A program made the translations under genes and the position numbers. Below are positions 55,089 through 63,791 of a stretch of 64,000 bases of DNA, in pieces. The notes under the pieces are model-generated. The model was not told where the DNA came from. It did no database searches and was given only the letters and a program-made list of their open reading frames with translations. The stretch is from Actinopolymorpha pittospori (GTDB lineage Bacteria; Actinomycetota; Actinomycetes; Propionibacteriales; Actinopolymorphaceae), in contig NZ_JADBEM010000001.1 of assembly GCF_014873875.1 (NCBI RefSeq), positions 6,634,001 to 6,698,000 of the forward strand, read 5' to 3'. Every line of letters starts with the position of its first letter. The stretch's first letter is position 1.

Positions 55089-55841
55089 TTGCCCACCAAG
55101 ACGCTGCGGATTCCCACCACGGACGGCCAGGCCGATGCTTTCGCCGCCTTCCCCGACCGTGGTGAGCGGCAACCGGGGGTGCTGCTGTACGCGGACGCCT
55201 TCGGCGTGCGCCCTGTGCTGGAGGGGATGGCCCGCGAACTGGCCGAGCACGGGTACTACGTACTCGTCCCCAACGTCTTCTACCGGCAGGGCCCGGCACC
55301 GGTGATCGAACTTCCCGAACACATCGGAGAAGAGGTCCGGCCTGCGGTCATCGCGCAGCTGATGCCCCTGATCCGGGCGCACACCACCGAACACGCGCTG
55401 CGCGACGCCGACGCCTACCTCAGGTTCCTCACCAACCAGCCCGAGGTCAGCGCCGGACCGGTTGGCGTGGTCGGCTACTGCATGGGCGCCGTCCTGGCGA
55501 TGCGCACCGCGACGGTCCACCCCGACCAGGTGGCCGCCGTCGCCGGATTCCACCCCGGCCCCTTGGTCACCGACGCGCCCGACAGCCCACACCGCCTCGT
55601 TCCCGAACGCCTCACCGCTCAGGTCCACCTCGGCCTCGCCGAGAACGACATGTCGCCCGAGACCATCAGTGAGCTCAACCGGGCCCTGGATGCCGCAGGC
55701 GTCGGCTACGCCGTCGAGATCTATCCCGGCACCATCCACGGCTACACCATGTCCGACACCGACGCCTTCAACCCCTCCGCACTGCAGCGCCACTGGGACC
55801 GCCTGCTCCCGCTTCTCGACCGCACCCTGGGCAACGGCTGA
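55089..55841 (+). CDS. Dienelactone hydrolase family protein
   Basis: The 250-aa alpha/beta hydrolase has the DLH nucleophile motif GYCMGA (Cys), the acid region in AENDMS and the His in IHGYTM. Family members open dienelactones or similar lactones in aromatic catabolism. The TTG at 55089 has AAGGAAGG just upstream and gives the usual N-terminus; an in-frame ATG at 55062 lacks a ribosome site. A strong hairpin follows the gene. Confidence 0.85.
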   Translation: MPTKTLRIPTTDGQADAFAAFPDRGERQPGVLLYADAFGVRPVLEGMARELAEHGYYVLVPNVFYRQGPAPVIELPEHIGEEVRPAVIAQLMPLIRAHTTEHALRDADAYLRFLTNQPEVSAGPVGVVGYCMGAVLAMRTATVHPDQVAAVAGFHPGPLVTDAPDSPHRLVPERLTAQVHLGLAENDMSPETISELNRALDAAGVGYAVEIYPGTIHGYTMSDTDAFNPSALQRHWDRLLPLLDRTLGNG

Positions 55842-55896
55842 GGCTCGGCTCGGCTCGGAAACCTAGCCAGACGGCTGCGGAGTTCTCAGCTCGCAC

Positions 55897-55924
55897 GTCC
55901 CGGCCGCTGCGTAGCGGCCGGGAC
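55897..55924 (+). terminator. Strong hairpin terminator
   Basis: GTCCCGGCCGCT-GCGT-AGCGGCCGGGAC: a perfect 12-bp stem with a 4-nt loop, 55 bp after the dienelactone hydrolase stop. Confidence 0.75.
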
Positions 55925-56003
55925 CGGCTCCGTCGGGGAGCGGGGCCGTTACCGGAATCCCCCTGTGCCAATTCGGTTGCTGACATGGCGGGTAGCTGGT
56001 CGA

Positions 56004-56870
56004 ATGTGCGCCGTGGCAGCCAGTCGTGAGTCCTCGACGATCTATGAAGCCGCCGACGGCAGTGAGCTACCCATGTTGGTCTTCGAGCCAGCCGAAGGCA
56101 CACAGCCCGTGGCAGGCATCGTCATGTTCCACGGCGGCGCTCTGCGCAAAGGATCGGCCGACGGGCTGGCCCCGCACTGCCGCCAGCTGGCGTCGCGCGG
56201 GATCTTCGCGGTTTCAGCCGGGTACCGGCTGATCGGTCAGCGTGCTGTGAGCATCGACGACTGCATCGCCGACGTGCGTCTGGCGGTCGAGTACTTCTCG
56301 AGATTGGCCGCATCGCGCGGGCTCGATTCGTCACGCCTGGCGTCTGGTGGGACTTCGGCCGGCGGTCATCTCGCGCTCGTCGCTGCGATGATCGCTCCTG
56401 ACGGGCCCTTTCCGGCGTCCAAACCTGGAGTCACGGCCGTGGTGGCCCTCAACCCTGTGGTCGATCTACTCGCCTATTCGCCAGAGCAGCAGCACGTCCT
56501 TGAACAGGGCGCCGGCATCGCTGCGGGAAGGGCAATCGAGTATTCGCCGATCGAGTTCGTTCGACCCGGGAATCCGCCGATGCTGATTCAACACGGAACA
56601 CGCGACGAGGTCGTGCCCATCGACCAGGTGCGACGGTTCCGGGACGTGATGGTGCAGGCCGGTAATGACTGCATACTGATCGAGTACGAACGCGCCGAAC
56701 ACGGGTTCCATTACCCTGGCCCCGCTGGACACTTCGACGACGTTGTCGATGCGACCGCCGAGTTCCTCCTCCACCGGCTCGTGTCGCGACGTGAGGCGGG
56801 CGCGGTGGTGCCGGCGCGTGAATGGCCCTTTGATGGCACGGCGGGATCGACGGTGGTGACGACGCGATGA
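56004..56870 (+). CDS. Alpha/beta hydrolase (HSL/lipase-esterase family)
   Basis: The 288-aa protein has the HSL-type oxyanion motif HGGA, the nucleophile elbow GGTSAGGH (about residue 116), the acid in GTRDEVVP and His in EHGFHYPG. Members are carboxylesterases. ATG 56004 is chosen because conservation begins near it; GTG 55965 would add 13 residues. The stop overlaps the next gene's ATG by 4 bp. Confidence 0.85.
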   Translation: MCAVAASRESSTIYEAADGSELPMLVFEPAEGTQPVAGIVMFHGGALRKGSADGLAPHCRQLASRGIFAVSAGYRLIGQRAVSIDDCIADVRLAVEYFSRLAASRGLDSSRLASGGTSAGGHLALVAAMIAPDGPFPASKPGVTAVVALNPVVDLLAYSPEQQHVLEQGAGIAAGRAIEYSPIEFVRPGNPPMLIQHGTRDEVVPIDQVRRFRDVMVQAGNDCILIEYERAEHGFHYPGPAGHFDDVVDATAEFLLHRLVSRREAGAVVPAREWPFDGTAGSTVVTTR

Positions 56871-57760
56871 CCCTGCCGACTTTCGTGGTGATCGGGGCGA
56901 TGAAGGCGGGGACCACGAGTCTTCGTCACTACCTCGATGAGCATCCGGACATCTTCGTTCATCGTCATGATCCCATCCGTCATGCGGCCGGTCGGCGCGG
57001 CCCATTCTTCGACGAACCGAACTTCTTCGTAGCTGAGGACAACTGGCGCCGCGGACGCGAGTGGTACGAGTCTCTCTTCGAAGGCGCCGACCGGGCGGCC
57101 GCAGTCGGAGAGTGCTCGCCGTCCTATTCGTGGGCCCACACCTACCGCGGCGTCCCCGAGCGGATGGCACAGCTCATTCCGGAGGCACGTCTCGTATACG
57201 TGGTACGCGATCCCGTCGCCCGCATGCAGTCGATGTACATCCATCAGGTCTCAGCCGGCCGGGAGCGACGCCGCCCGGAGGTGGCCCTGCTCGACGACCG
57301 CTACCTCGGGCCAAGCCTGTACGGGTTCCAACTCGCGGCGTTCCTCGATCACTTCGATCGCAGCCAGGTACTCGTGGTCGCGAGCGAGGTGCTCCGCGAC
57401 CGGCCACGTGAGGCACTGAGCGCGGTGTTCGACCACCTCGCCGTCGATCCGACCGCGGTCGACCTCGACAAGCAGCGCCGAAACCACCGCTCGATGGACA
57501 AGCCCATCCCGCGCCTGCACGATCTCAAGTGGCTGCCGCGACGCCAGGTCAAGCTCAATCCGCGATGGCGACCCGACCAACGCACCGGGCTGGCTCGACT
57601 CCTGACGACCCGGCCAGGGCGTGTCGACGACTCCACGATCCCACACGAACTCCACGACCGACTCGCCGAGCGCCTTGCCGGCGACCTGCGTCGCTTCGAG
57701 CACCTCCTCGGCCACGAGGTACCCAGTGACTGGAGATGGTCCTCTTCAGCGTCCACCTAA
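56867..57760 (+). CDS. Sulfotransferase family protein
   Basis: The 297-aa protein has the PAPS 5'-phosphosulfate loop IGAMKAGTTSLRHYL at its start and the 3'-phosphate site YVVRDPVARMQSMY. Such enzymes transfer sulfate from PAPS to carbohydrates, lipids or small metabolites. ATGA overlap with the hydrolase suggests joint action on one metabolite. Acceptor unknown. Confidence 0.85.
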   Translation: MTLPTFVVIGAMKAGTTSLRHYLDEHPDIFVHRHDPIRHAAGRRGPFFDEPNFFVAEDNWRRGREWYESLFEGADRAAAVGECSPSYSWAHTYRGVPERMAQLIPEARLVYVVRDPVARMQSMYIHQVSAGRERRRPEVALLDDRYLGPSLYGFQLAAFLDHFDRSQVLVVASEVLRDRPREALSAVFDHLAVDPTAVDLDKQRRNHRSMDKPIPRLHDLKWLPRRQVKLNPRWRPDQRTGLARLLTTRPGRVDDSTIPHELHDRLAERLAGDLRRFEHLLGHEVPSDWRWSSSAST

Positions 57761-57893
57761 CCCCGCAACCAGCAACCGGCCGGATCTGGATAATCAGGCC
57801 CCGTCATCGTCGGCTTGCGACTGGCGACCGATGCGGAAGCCGACCGTCCGGAATCGCGGGTAGCGTGCCGGCGAGTCTCATGGAGGACGACTG

Positions 57894-58301
57894 ATGAAGA
57901 TCGCCAGGCAGATCACTGTGTTCGACGCCACCGACATCGCCGCCGAGAGCGCGTTCTGGGCAGGGCTGCTGGGCGGCACAGTCTATGAGGACGAGGACTT
58001 TCATTGCGTGTTCGTCGACGGCAAGTGGCGGTTCGGCGTTCAGTACTCCCCGAACCACGTTCCGCCCGAGTGGCCCGACGGTTCGCAGCAGCAACAGGTC
58101 CATCTCGATCTGCATGTCGAGGACATCAGGGCCGCGCACGAGCACGCGACCTCTCTCGGTGCCCGGCTGCTCAAGGCCGCCGACGACCTGGACACTGAGG
58201 AAGGCCATCAGGTCTACGCCGATCCCGCCGGGCACCCGTTCTGTCTGGGCTGGCACCGAAACGTGCCCGCCGAGCACGACTTCGGCGCGACGCAGGGGTA
58301 G
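57894..58301 (+). CDS. VOC family (glyoxalase-like) protein
   Basis: The 135-aa product has the VOC fold halves: ITVFDATDIAAESAFWAGLLGG and HLDLHVEDIRAAHEHATSLGARLL, ending DPAGHPFCLGWH. Members include dioxygenases, glyoxalases and antibiotic-binding proteins. Metal ligands (His in HLDLHV, Glu/His elsewhere) are only partly recognisable. Confidence 0.82.
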   Translation: MKIARQITVFDATDIAAESAFWAGLLGGTVYEDEDFHCVFVDGKWRFGVQYSPNHVPPEWPDGSQQQQVHLDLHVEDIRAAHEHATSLGARLLKAADDLDTEEGHQVYADPAGHPFCLGWHRNVPAEHDFGATQG

Positions 58302-59172
58302 GTCCGAGACACAGTCACGAACGGCGCCTCAGCACGGAAGCCTGATGCCGTTTCGCCAGACCTCCTGTATGGACCTGGTCGCGTCGATGTCGGCGGTCGG
58401 GTCGCCTTCGACCAGTACCAGGTCGGCGCGCAGACCTGGTGCGATTCGGCCACGGTCACACAGTCGAAAGTGTTTGGCCGGCGCTATGGTCGCTGCGGTG
58501 AGCGCCTCGGTGGCGGTGAGTCCACTGCGGACCAGGAGTTCCAGCTCGTGGTGCATGCTGGCGCCGTACGTGGTGCCAGGATTCGCCGAGTCGGAGCCCG
58601 CCAGAATCGGTATACCAGCATCTCGTAGAAGGCGCACCGCGGCCAGCCCGTATTCCTGAAACTGCTCCTGACCATCAACCCTCTCGCAAAGAACGTCTCG
58701 CCATCTGGCCTCGAGCTTCGGCTCCAGCCGTGGGTCGTTGGCGAGTTTCACGCCCTCACAGCTGTGATACACGGCCAGTGTCATCACCACGAAGATGCCA
58801 GCGGACTTGAGGACCTGAGCAAATTCCGGGGTCAACGGCTCGTCGACCTACTGATGGGCAAGACCGTCCACGCCTGATTCGATCGCCTGCTCCACAAAGC
58901 GTCGGGACTGGGCATGGGCGACGACGAGTAGGCCGCGGGCATGCGCCCGCGCGGTGACTGCGGCAGAAACTTCAGGGGGGATGAACGGCGTCGACTGTCC
59001 GATCACGGAACTGTCTTCGATGATGATCTTTAGGTAGTCTGAGCCTTCCCTGATTCGGGCATCGATGAATGAGTCGACATCCCCCACGCCATCCAGGGTT
59101 GGGTAGTCGTCGAAGAACTGAGTTGGGTGGCTGCCGTCCACAGATGCGACGATCCCAGCGGAACGAAGATCG

Positions 59173-59198
59173 CTAAGCCTGGATCCGTGGACCGGGTG
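59173..59198 (+). repeat. Left IS end with target duplication
   Basis: CTAAG (59173-59177) is followed by the left inverted repeat (59178-59198). Confidence 0.92.
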
Positions 59199-60852
59199 AG
59201 TGGTCCTTCGGCGTGGTAGCAGAGGAAGTGCCTTCTGGATCGGGAGAATCTGGAGTGTCGAAGTCCTGATCCAACCCGATCCAAAAGGCACTGACAGTGA
59301 AACTACCGTATGGGTGGTCGCGAGCCACGCCGGTCTTCGATGAGCAGAACCTGGTGTCGTGTGCGGGGCTGGTGCCGGTGATGGCGTTGGCTGAGCGGGC
59401 GGGCCTGTCGGAGTTGGTCTCCAGCCGTGTCGCGATCACCGAGACCAAGGTCAGGTCGGCGGCGGTGAACCCGGCGGGCAAGCTGGCCTCGATCGTCGCG
59501 GGGATGGCTGCGGGTGCGGACTGTATCGATGATCTGGATGTGATCCGGTCGGGTGGGATGCGTCGGCTGTTTGGTGGGGTGTATGCGCCGGCGACGTTGG
59601 GTCAGTTTCTGCGGGAGTTCACCCATGGCCACACCCTGCAGTTGGCCTCGGTCGCGCGGGCCCATCTGGTCGGTCTTGTCCAGGCCAGCGGGCTGCTACC
59701 AGGTATCGAGGATCAGGCGTTCATCGATATCGACTCGTTGTTGCGCCCGGTGTATGGGCATGCCAAGCAGGGCGGGAGTTTCGGGCACACCAAGATCGGC
59801 GGCCGGCAGGTGTTGCGCCGGGGCTTGTCGCCGCTGGCGACCACGATCAGCACGATCCAGGGGGCGCCGGTGGTGGCCGGGATCCGGCTGCGCGCCGGAC
59901 GGGCCGGCTCCGGCAAAGGCGCGGCGAGCATGGTGACCGAGGCGATCGCCACCGCCCGCGCCGCCGGCGCCAGCGGGCAGATCCTGGTGAGGGGCGATTC
60001 GGCGTATGGCAACCACGCCGTGGTCGGCGCGTGTGTGAAGGCAGGCGTGCGGTTCTCGGTGGTGCTCACCAAGAACCCGGCCGTCACCGCCGCGATCGCC
60101 AGCATCGCCGAAGACGCCTGGACACCGGTGCACTACCCCGGTGCTGTCGTCGATGACGATACCGGTGAGTTGATTTCGGATGCTGAGGTCGCGGAGGTGG
60201 AGTTCACCGCGTTCACCTCGACCAAGCACCCGGTCACCGCCCGGCTGGTCGTGCGCCGGGTCCGTGACCGCGCCCGCGACCAGGCCGGCGAGGAGGAGCT
60301 GTTCCCGGTCTGGCGTCATCACCCGTTCTTCACCAACAACACCGAACCCACCGCCGATGCTGACATCACCAACCGCCGGCACGCGATCATCGAAACGGTG
60401 TTCGCTGACCTGATCGACGGGCCGTTGGCGCACCTGCCCTCAGGCCGGTTCGCCGCGAACAGCGCGTGGGCGATCTGCGCCGCCATCTGCCACAACCTGC
60501 TCCGCGCCGCCGGAACCCTCACCAGCCCCCGCCACGCCCTCGCCCGCGGCGCGACGCTGCGCCGTCACATCGTCACCGTCCCTGCACGACTGGCCCGCCC
60601 CGGGCGCCGGACCGTGCTGCACCTACCCGAGCACTGGCCCTGGGCCCAACACTGGAAAACCCTGTGGAACAACGTGTTCCGCCCTGCGACCGGGCCACCA
60701 CGCCTCGCCTGAAACCTGCCCACCCGCCGTCAAGGCCCGACCAGAAACCAAAGGAAAGCTGGGCAGACCAGCGAGCCCGACCTGCCCAGCCGCAGCCCAC
60801 ACCACCAAACCCACAACCAAGATCACCAACCCACCCGGTCCACGGATCCAGG
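59178..60852 (+). mobile_element. Complete IS1380-family insertion sequence
   Basis: The element is 1,675 bp, with 21-bp perfectly matched inverted ends beginning CCTGGATCCGTGG and 5-bp target duplications CTAAG on both sides. One transposase gene fills it. Length, end sequence (CCTNGAT-like, as in ISEcp1) and duplication size fit IS1380. It looks intact and recently inserted. Confidence 0.92.
59297..60712 (+). CDS. IS1380 family DDE transposase
   Basis: The 471-codon frame encodes a DDE transposase: Asp in DIDSLLRPVYGHAKQGG, Asp in LVRGDSAYGN and Glu in HAIIETVFADLIDG, with the family start ATPVFDEQNLVSCAGLVPVM. No frameshift is visible, so it is probably active. GTG 59297 lies 119 bp inside the left end. 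Confidence 0.93.
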   Translation: MKLPYGWSRATPVFDEQNLVSCAGLVPVMALAERAGLSELVSSRVAITETKVRSAAVNPAGKLASIVAGMAAGADCIDDLDVIRSGGMRRLFGGVYAPATLGQFLREFTHGHTLQLASVARAHLVGLVQASGLLPGIEDQAFIDIDSLLRPVYGHAKQGGSFGHTKIGGRQVLRRGLSPLATTISTIQGAPVVAGIRLRAGRAGSGKGAASMVTEAIATARAAGASGQILVRGDSAYGNHAVVGACVKAGVRFSVVLTKNPAVTAAIASIAEDAWTPVHYPGAVVDDDTGELISDAEVAEVEFTAFTSTKHPVTARLVVRRVRDRARDQAGEEELFPVWRHHPFFTNNTEPTADADITNRRHAIIETVFADLIDGPLAHLPSGRFAANSAWAICAAICHNLLRAAGTLTSPRHALARGATLRRHIVTVPARLARPGRRTVLHLPEHWPWAQHWKTLWNNVFRPATGPPRLA

Positions 60853-60857
60853 CTAAG
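60832..60857 (-). repeat. Right IS end with target duplication
   Basis: The right inverted repeat (60832-60852, 21 of 21 identical to the left end) is followed by CTAAG (60853-60857). Confidence 0.92.
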
Positions 60858-61351
60858 GTCTGACTGTCTCAACGTCTTCAGCTGTGCAACAAAATCGGGG
60901 TGACGACAGCCCATGCACAGCACGGTGGTGACTCCGAACCTAAGGGCCTGTCGCAACGCGGAGACCGCATCGGCCAGGGTGCCTTCGTCGGGGGTGTGAA
61001 CGTGGGCGTCGATGAAACCTGGCATGAGCATGCCTCCGCCGCCGTCGACGACCGCGCTTCCAGCCGGGGCCGAGAGATCCCGGCCGACCATGACGATCCG
61101 GTCACCCCGGAGTAACACGCAATCGGCGTCCAGGACCTCAACGCCGTCGAAGACGCGAACCTGTTTGATGAGCGTTGGCATCCGGATGATCGTAGTCGCC
61201 GACAGCACTCAGAGCATGGGGCTGCTGCGCTCCGTCCTCCTTTGGGATCTACTCAGTTGGCCGACAGGGGAGCGGCCCTTCAGTCACATCGCGCAGCTGT
61301 GGCACGCGGGTCAGTATTGCGTTGCGCCCGAATCCTCGGAGCGTTCAGGCT

Positions 61352-61629
61352 GTGGTTGTGGAAGCGAGACGAGATGACCCAGCGATCCGGCCGTTCGCGC
61401 CTACGTACGCTGGCGGGATCTCGGCATCAGCGCGAGCAGAGGGGTGGCCGACGTTCTCCGATCCAGACCGAGTACGTCGGCTGTTCACCGCACCTGGGGC
61501 GCTGGGCGTAGTTGCGGTCGGCCGCCGTTCTACCGGAGCCTGCCCTACCGTGACTTGCTCGGGTTCCGCATCTGGCCGGAATGGATGGGTGACCATCCCG
61601 ACCCGCACACCGAACAGCCAAGCGAGTGA
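61352..61629 (+). pseudogene. GNAT acetyltransferase remnant
   Basis: The first frame (GTG 61352) gives VVVEARRDDPAIRPF..AEGWPTFSDPDRVRRLFTAPGALGVVAVG, a GNAT N-terminus. A second frame ends with FYRSLPYRDLLGFRIWP, a typical GNAT C-terminus. The acetyl-CoA binding core that should lie between is deleted and the frame changes near 61520. The 143-bp gap between this and the amidohydrolase start contains nothing clear. Confidence 0.65.
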
Positions 61630-61643
61630 AAGAGGGCGCGCAC

Positions 61644-62084
61644 ATGATGACAGTGCCGAGACTCGGCGAGGATGGCGAGATGTCGATCAGCCGCATCAAC
61701 CCCCCGGATCTGCATGAGACTCCCGGCTACCACCACGTCACCGTCGTACAGGCGGTACGAATGGCGATGTTGGCGGGCCAGTGCCCCCTCGACCGGACGG
61801 GCGAGGTGGTCGGCAAAGGCGATCTTCTCAGGCAGGTAGATCAGGTTGTGGCCAACGCGACCGCCGCACTCGCCGCTGTCGGTGCGGGTCCTGAGCACGT
61901 AGTGCGATCGGTGATCTACGTCATGAGCGCGGACCGCGCCGAACTCGGCGCCGTCTGGAGACGCCTGACGGACTCCACTCTTGCGCCGGCCTTCACCACG
62001 GCGAGCACGTTGCTAGGAGTGGCGGCGCTGGGCTACCCGGGCCAACTCGTCGAACTCGACCTCACCGCCGCGCTCGGCACATAG
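61644..62084 (+). CDS. RidA family protein
   Basis: The 146-aa product has the RidA/YjgF trimer fold: SISRINPPDLHETPGYHHV, AGQCPLDRTGEVVGKGDL, QVVANATAALAAVGAG and PAFTTASTLLGVAALGYPGQLVELD. RidA deaminates reactive enamines; the catalytic Arg of true RidA (R in SRV) is not obvious here, so a related subgroup is likely. ATG 61644 follows AAAGAGGG; ATG 61680 gives the standard N-terminus. Confidence 0.85.
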   Translation: MMTVPRLGEDGEMSISRINPPDLHETPGYHHVTVVQAVRMAMLAGQCPLDRTGEVVGKGDLLRQVDQVVANATAALAAVGAGPEHVVRSVIYVMSADRAELGAVWRRLTDSTLAPAFTTASTLLGVAALGYPGQLVELDLTAALGT

Positions 62085-62120
62085 CGTTGCTGGCCGCCGT
62101 CATCTAGCTACGCTTCCGGG

Positions 62121-63036
62121 ATGACGAGCGGAGAGCATCGCCGGGCAGTCCGAGGTGGGTGGGAGCCAGATCCTTCGTGGCAGGAGATGCCAGGGGCACG
62201 GGGGTCTGCGACACGCGGTGTCTGGCGAGTGGAGCAGGGGGAGCGTCCCTGCATCGTCAAGCGTTTGCAGAGGCCACGGTCCCCGCACGGCTTGGCCCAG
62301 CTTGACCGTCGACATCATTCATGGTGGCGGCGGGAGGCCGAGGTTGCACGCGAGGACATCCTGGTCCGTCGGCCTGATTGCGCCGAGTCCGACGAAGGTG
62401 GTCGAGGACGAGGACGGAATCTCCCTGTGGATGCCGGAGATTCCGGCCGAGCCGGTCGCGGATGAGGTGCTGGCCAATGCCTACGGTCGCTTTGCCAGTC
62501 AGGAGATGATGGACCCCGGCTGGTTCAACCGTGGGATGCTGCGCCATCGGGTTGTTGCCACTGACCGCATCGGCGGGACCGCGCCACTGCGAGAGGAGGG
62601 GGTAGTCCCCGAATCTCTCCGGTCTCAGTGCGAAGGTGTTTGGCGGGCGCGCCACGTGATCCTGGATGCCTTGGACCGACTCCCACTGGTCCTGTCCCAC
62701 GGCGACGCGCTGCCGAGGAACATGATTCGCCAGGAGCAGGACCAGGTGGTGGCGGTCGACTGGGGCCAGCTCGGCCACAACACGGTTGGCGCCGATCTCG
62801 CGACTCTTGCTCTCTACTCTTCGGCTGAGATCGACAGCCTTGTGGAGGCCTACGTCGACGGGTTGGCCGGCGCGTATCAAGCGAACAAGCCGATGGTCAG
62901 ATACGCCACGATTCACACCATGGCGTTGATCGCGGTCTTGCGGGCATCGAGGGCAGTCGCCTCCAAACAGGATATCGATGGTTACGTCAGCCGACTCCGC
63001 AAAGCGGAGCCGGTCCTCGTCGAGGCGTCCCGGTAG
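62121..63036 (+). pseudogene. Phosphotransferase (APH/choline kinase-like) gene with a frameshift
   Basis: One frame (62121-62465) supplies the N-terminal part up to WWRREAEVARE; the next frame supplies LIAPSPTKVVEDEDGISLWMPEIP, the catalytic loop LSHGDALPRNMI and VAVDWGQLGHNTVGADLA to the stop at 63036. The switch is needed near 62350-62375. Apart from this +1 shift all motifs are present, so the gene died recently or the sequence has an indel error. Confidence 0.75.
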
Positions 63037-63081
63037 CGGCACGCCGTTGTCAACGGCGAATGGATGGAGGCGCAGCGTGGT

Positions 63082-63711
63082 TCAGACGCCGCCGTGGCGC
63101 AGTCCGTTCATGAGGAGGGCGAGCAGGCGGTCGGCTTGAGCTGAGCTGTCCGGGGCGTCCTGGGCAGCCCACGCGATGGCGCCGACCATCCTGAGCACAT
63201 CGGCGTCGTCCGCGTCGGCGGCCACAACCCCTGATCGCTGCGCCCGCGCCAGCAGCGCCGCTCCGACCTCGAACAGCTCCGCATGCCAGGTCGACGCCAG
63301 GTCATTGCCGCGGTCGAGAGCCGAGTTCATCACCGTGGCCGCCAGACCTCGATAGGTCAGGGCGTGCACGAGCGCAGCGCGCAACCAAGTGGACAACGCG
63401 TCGAAGGCGTCCTCGACCGTCAGCAGCCCGCGACCAAGGCTGACCAACTCGGCTATCTGTTCGGCGAGCACCGTCTCGATGAGATCCAGTCGAGTGGGGA
63501 AATGCCGATACAGCGTCCCGCTGGCCACCCCCGCCCGCCGAGCGATCTCGTCCAAGGAGGCGTCCACTCCGAACTCGGCGAACGCAATCTTCGCCTGCTC
63601 GACCAACTGCTCGTAGTTACGCCGTGCGTCCGCACGCCTTGGGCGCCCGGGGCGCGACAGCGACTCCTGACCCGCCAGTGCGATCACCACACCCTTGCTC
63701 ACCGGGGGCAC
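63082..63711 (-). CDS. TetR family transcriptional regulator
   Basis: The 209-aa protein has an N-terminal TetR HTH (YEQLVEQAKIAFAEFGVDASLDEIARRAGVASGTLYRHFPTRLDLIETV) and an effector-binding C-terminus of the kind seen in ComR/AcrR_C-like groups. The GTG start at 63711 or GTG 63699 may be used. It is divergent from the partial SnoaL-like gene, which it likely controls. Confidence 0.9.
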   Translation of the reverse strand: MPPVSKGVVIALAGQESLSRPGRPRRADARRNYEQLVEQAKIAFAEFGVDASLDEIARRAGVASGTLYRHFPTRLDLIETVLAEQIAELVSLGRGLLTVEDAFDALSTWLRAALVHALTYRGLAATVMNSALDRGNDLASTWHAELFEVGAALLARAQRSGVVAADADDADVLRMVGAIAWAAQDAPDSSAQADRLLALLMNGLRHGGV

Positions 63712-63712
63712 G

Positions 63713-63740
63713 GTCCGTTACCGTCCCCGTCTAACCGGAC
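63713..63740. promoter_or_regulatory. Imperfect palindrome in the TetR/SnoaL-like gap
   Basis: GTCCGTTA and TAACCGGAC (one extra base) face each other across 11 bp, two bases before the TetR start. This fits a TetR autoregulatory operator. Confidence 0.45.
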
Positions 63741-63791
63741 TATGCCTCATCTTACCGGCGTCACGCACCCACAGCTTGGAGGGTCGCCCGC

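Larger units (their letters stand above)
58329..61181 (-). pseudogene. Amidohydrolase family gene, split by an IS1380 element and carrying an in-frame stop
   Basis: The N-terminal piece (from ATG 61181) has MPTLIKQVRVFDG, the metal-binding FIDAHVHT and LRQALRFGVTTVL. The IS interrupts it after the codons for RQSDLS. The frame resumes left of the IS with DLRSAGIVASVDG, continues through YLKIIIEDSS, VVAHAQS and GVDGLAHQ, meets TAG at 58848-58850, then goes on in the same frame with VDEPLTPEFAQVLKSAG and ILAGSDSANPG to the stop at 58329. Joined, it is an imidazolonepropionase/prolidase-like metal hydrolase of about 390 residues. ATG 61208 is an alternative start. Confidence 0.88.
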
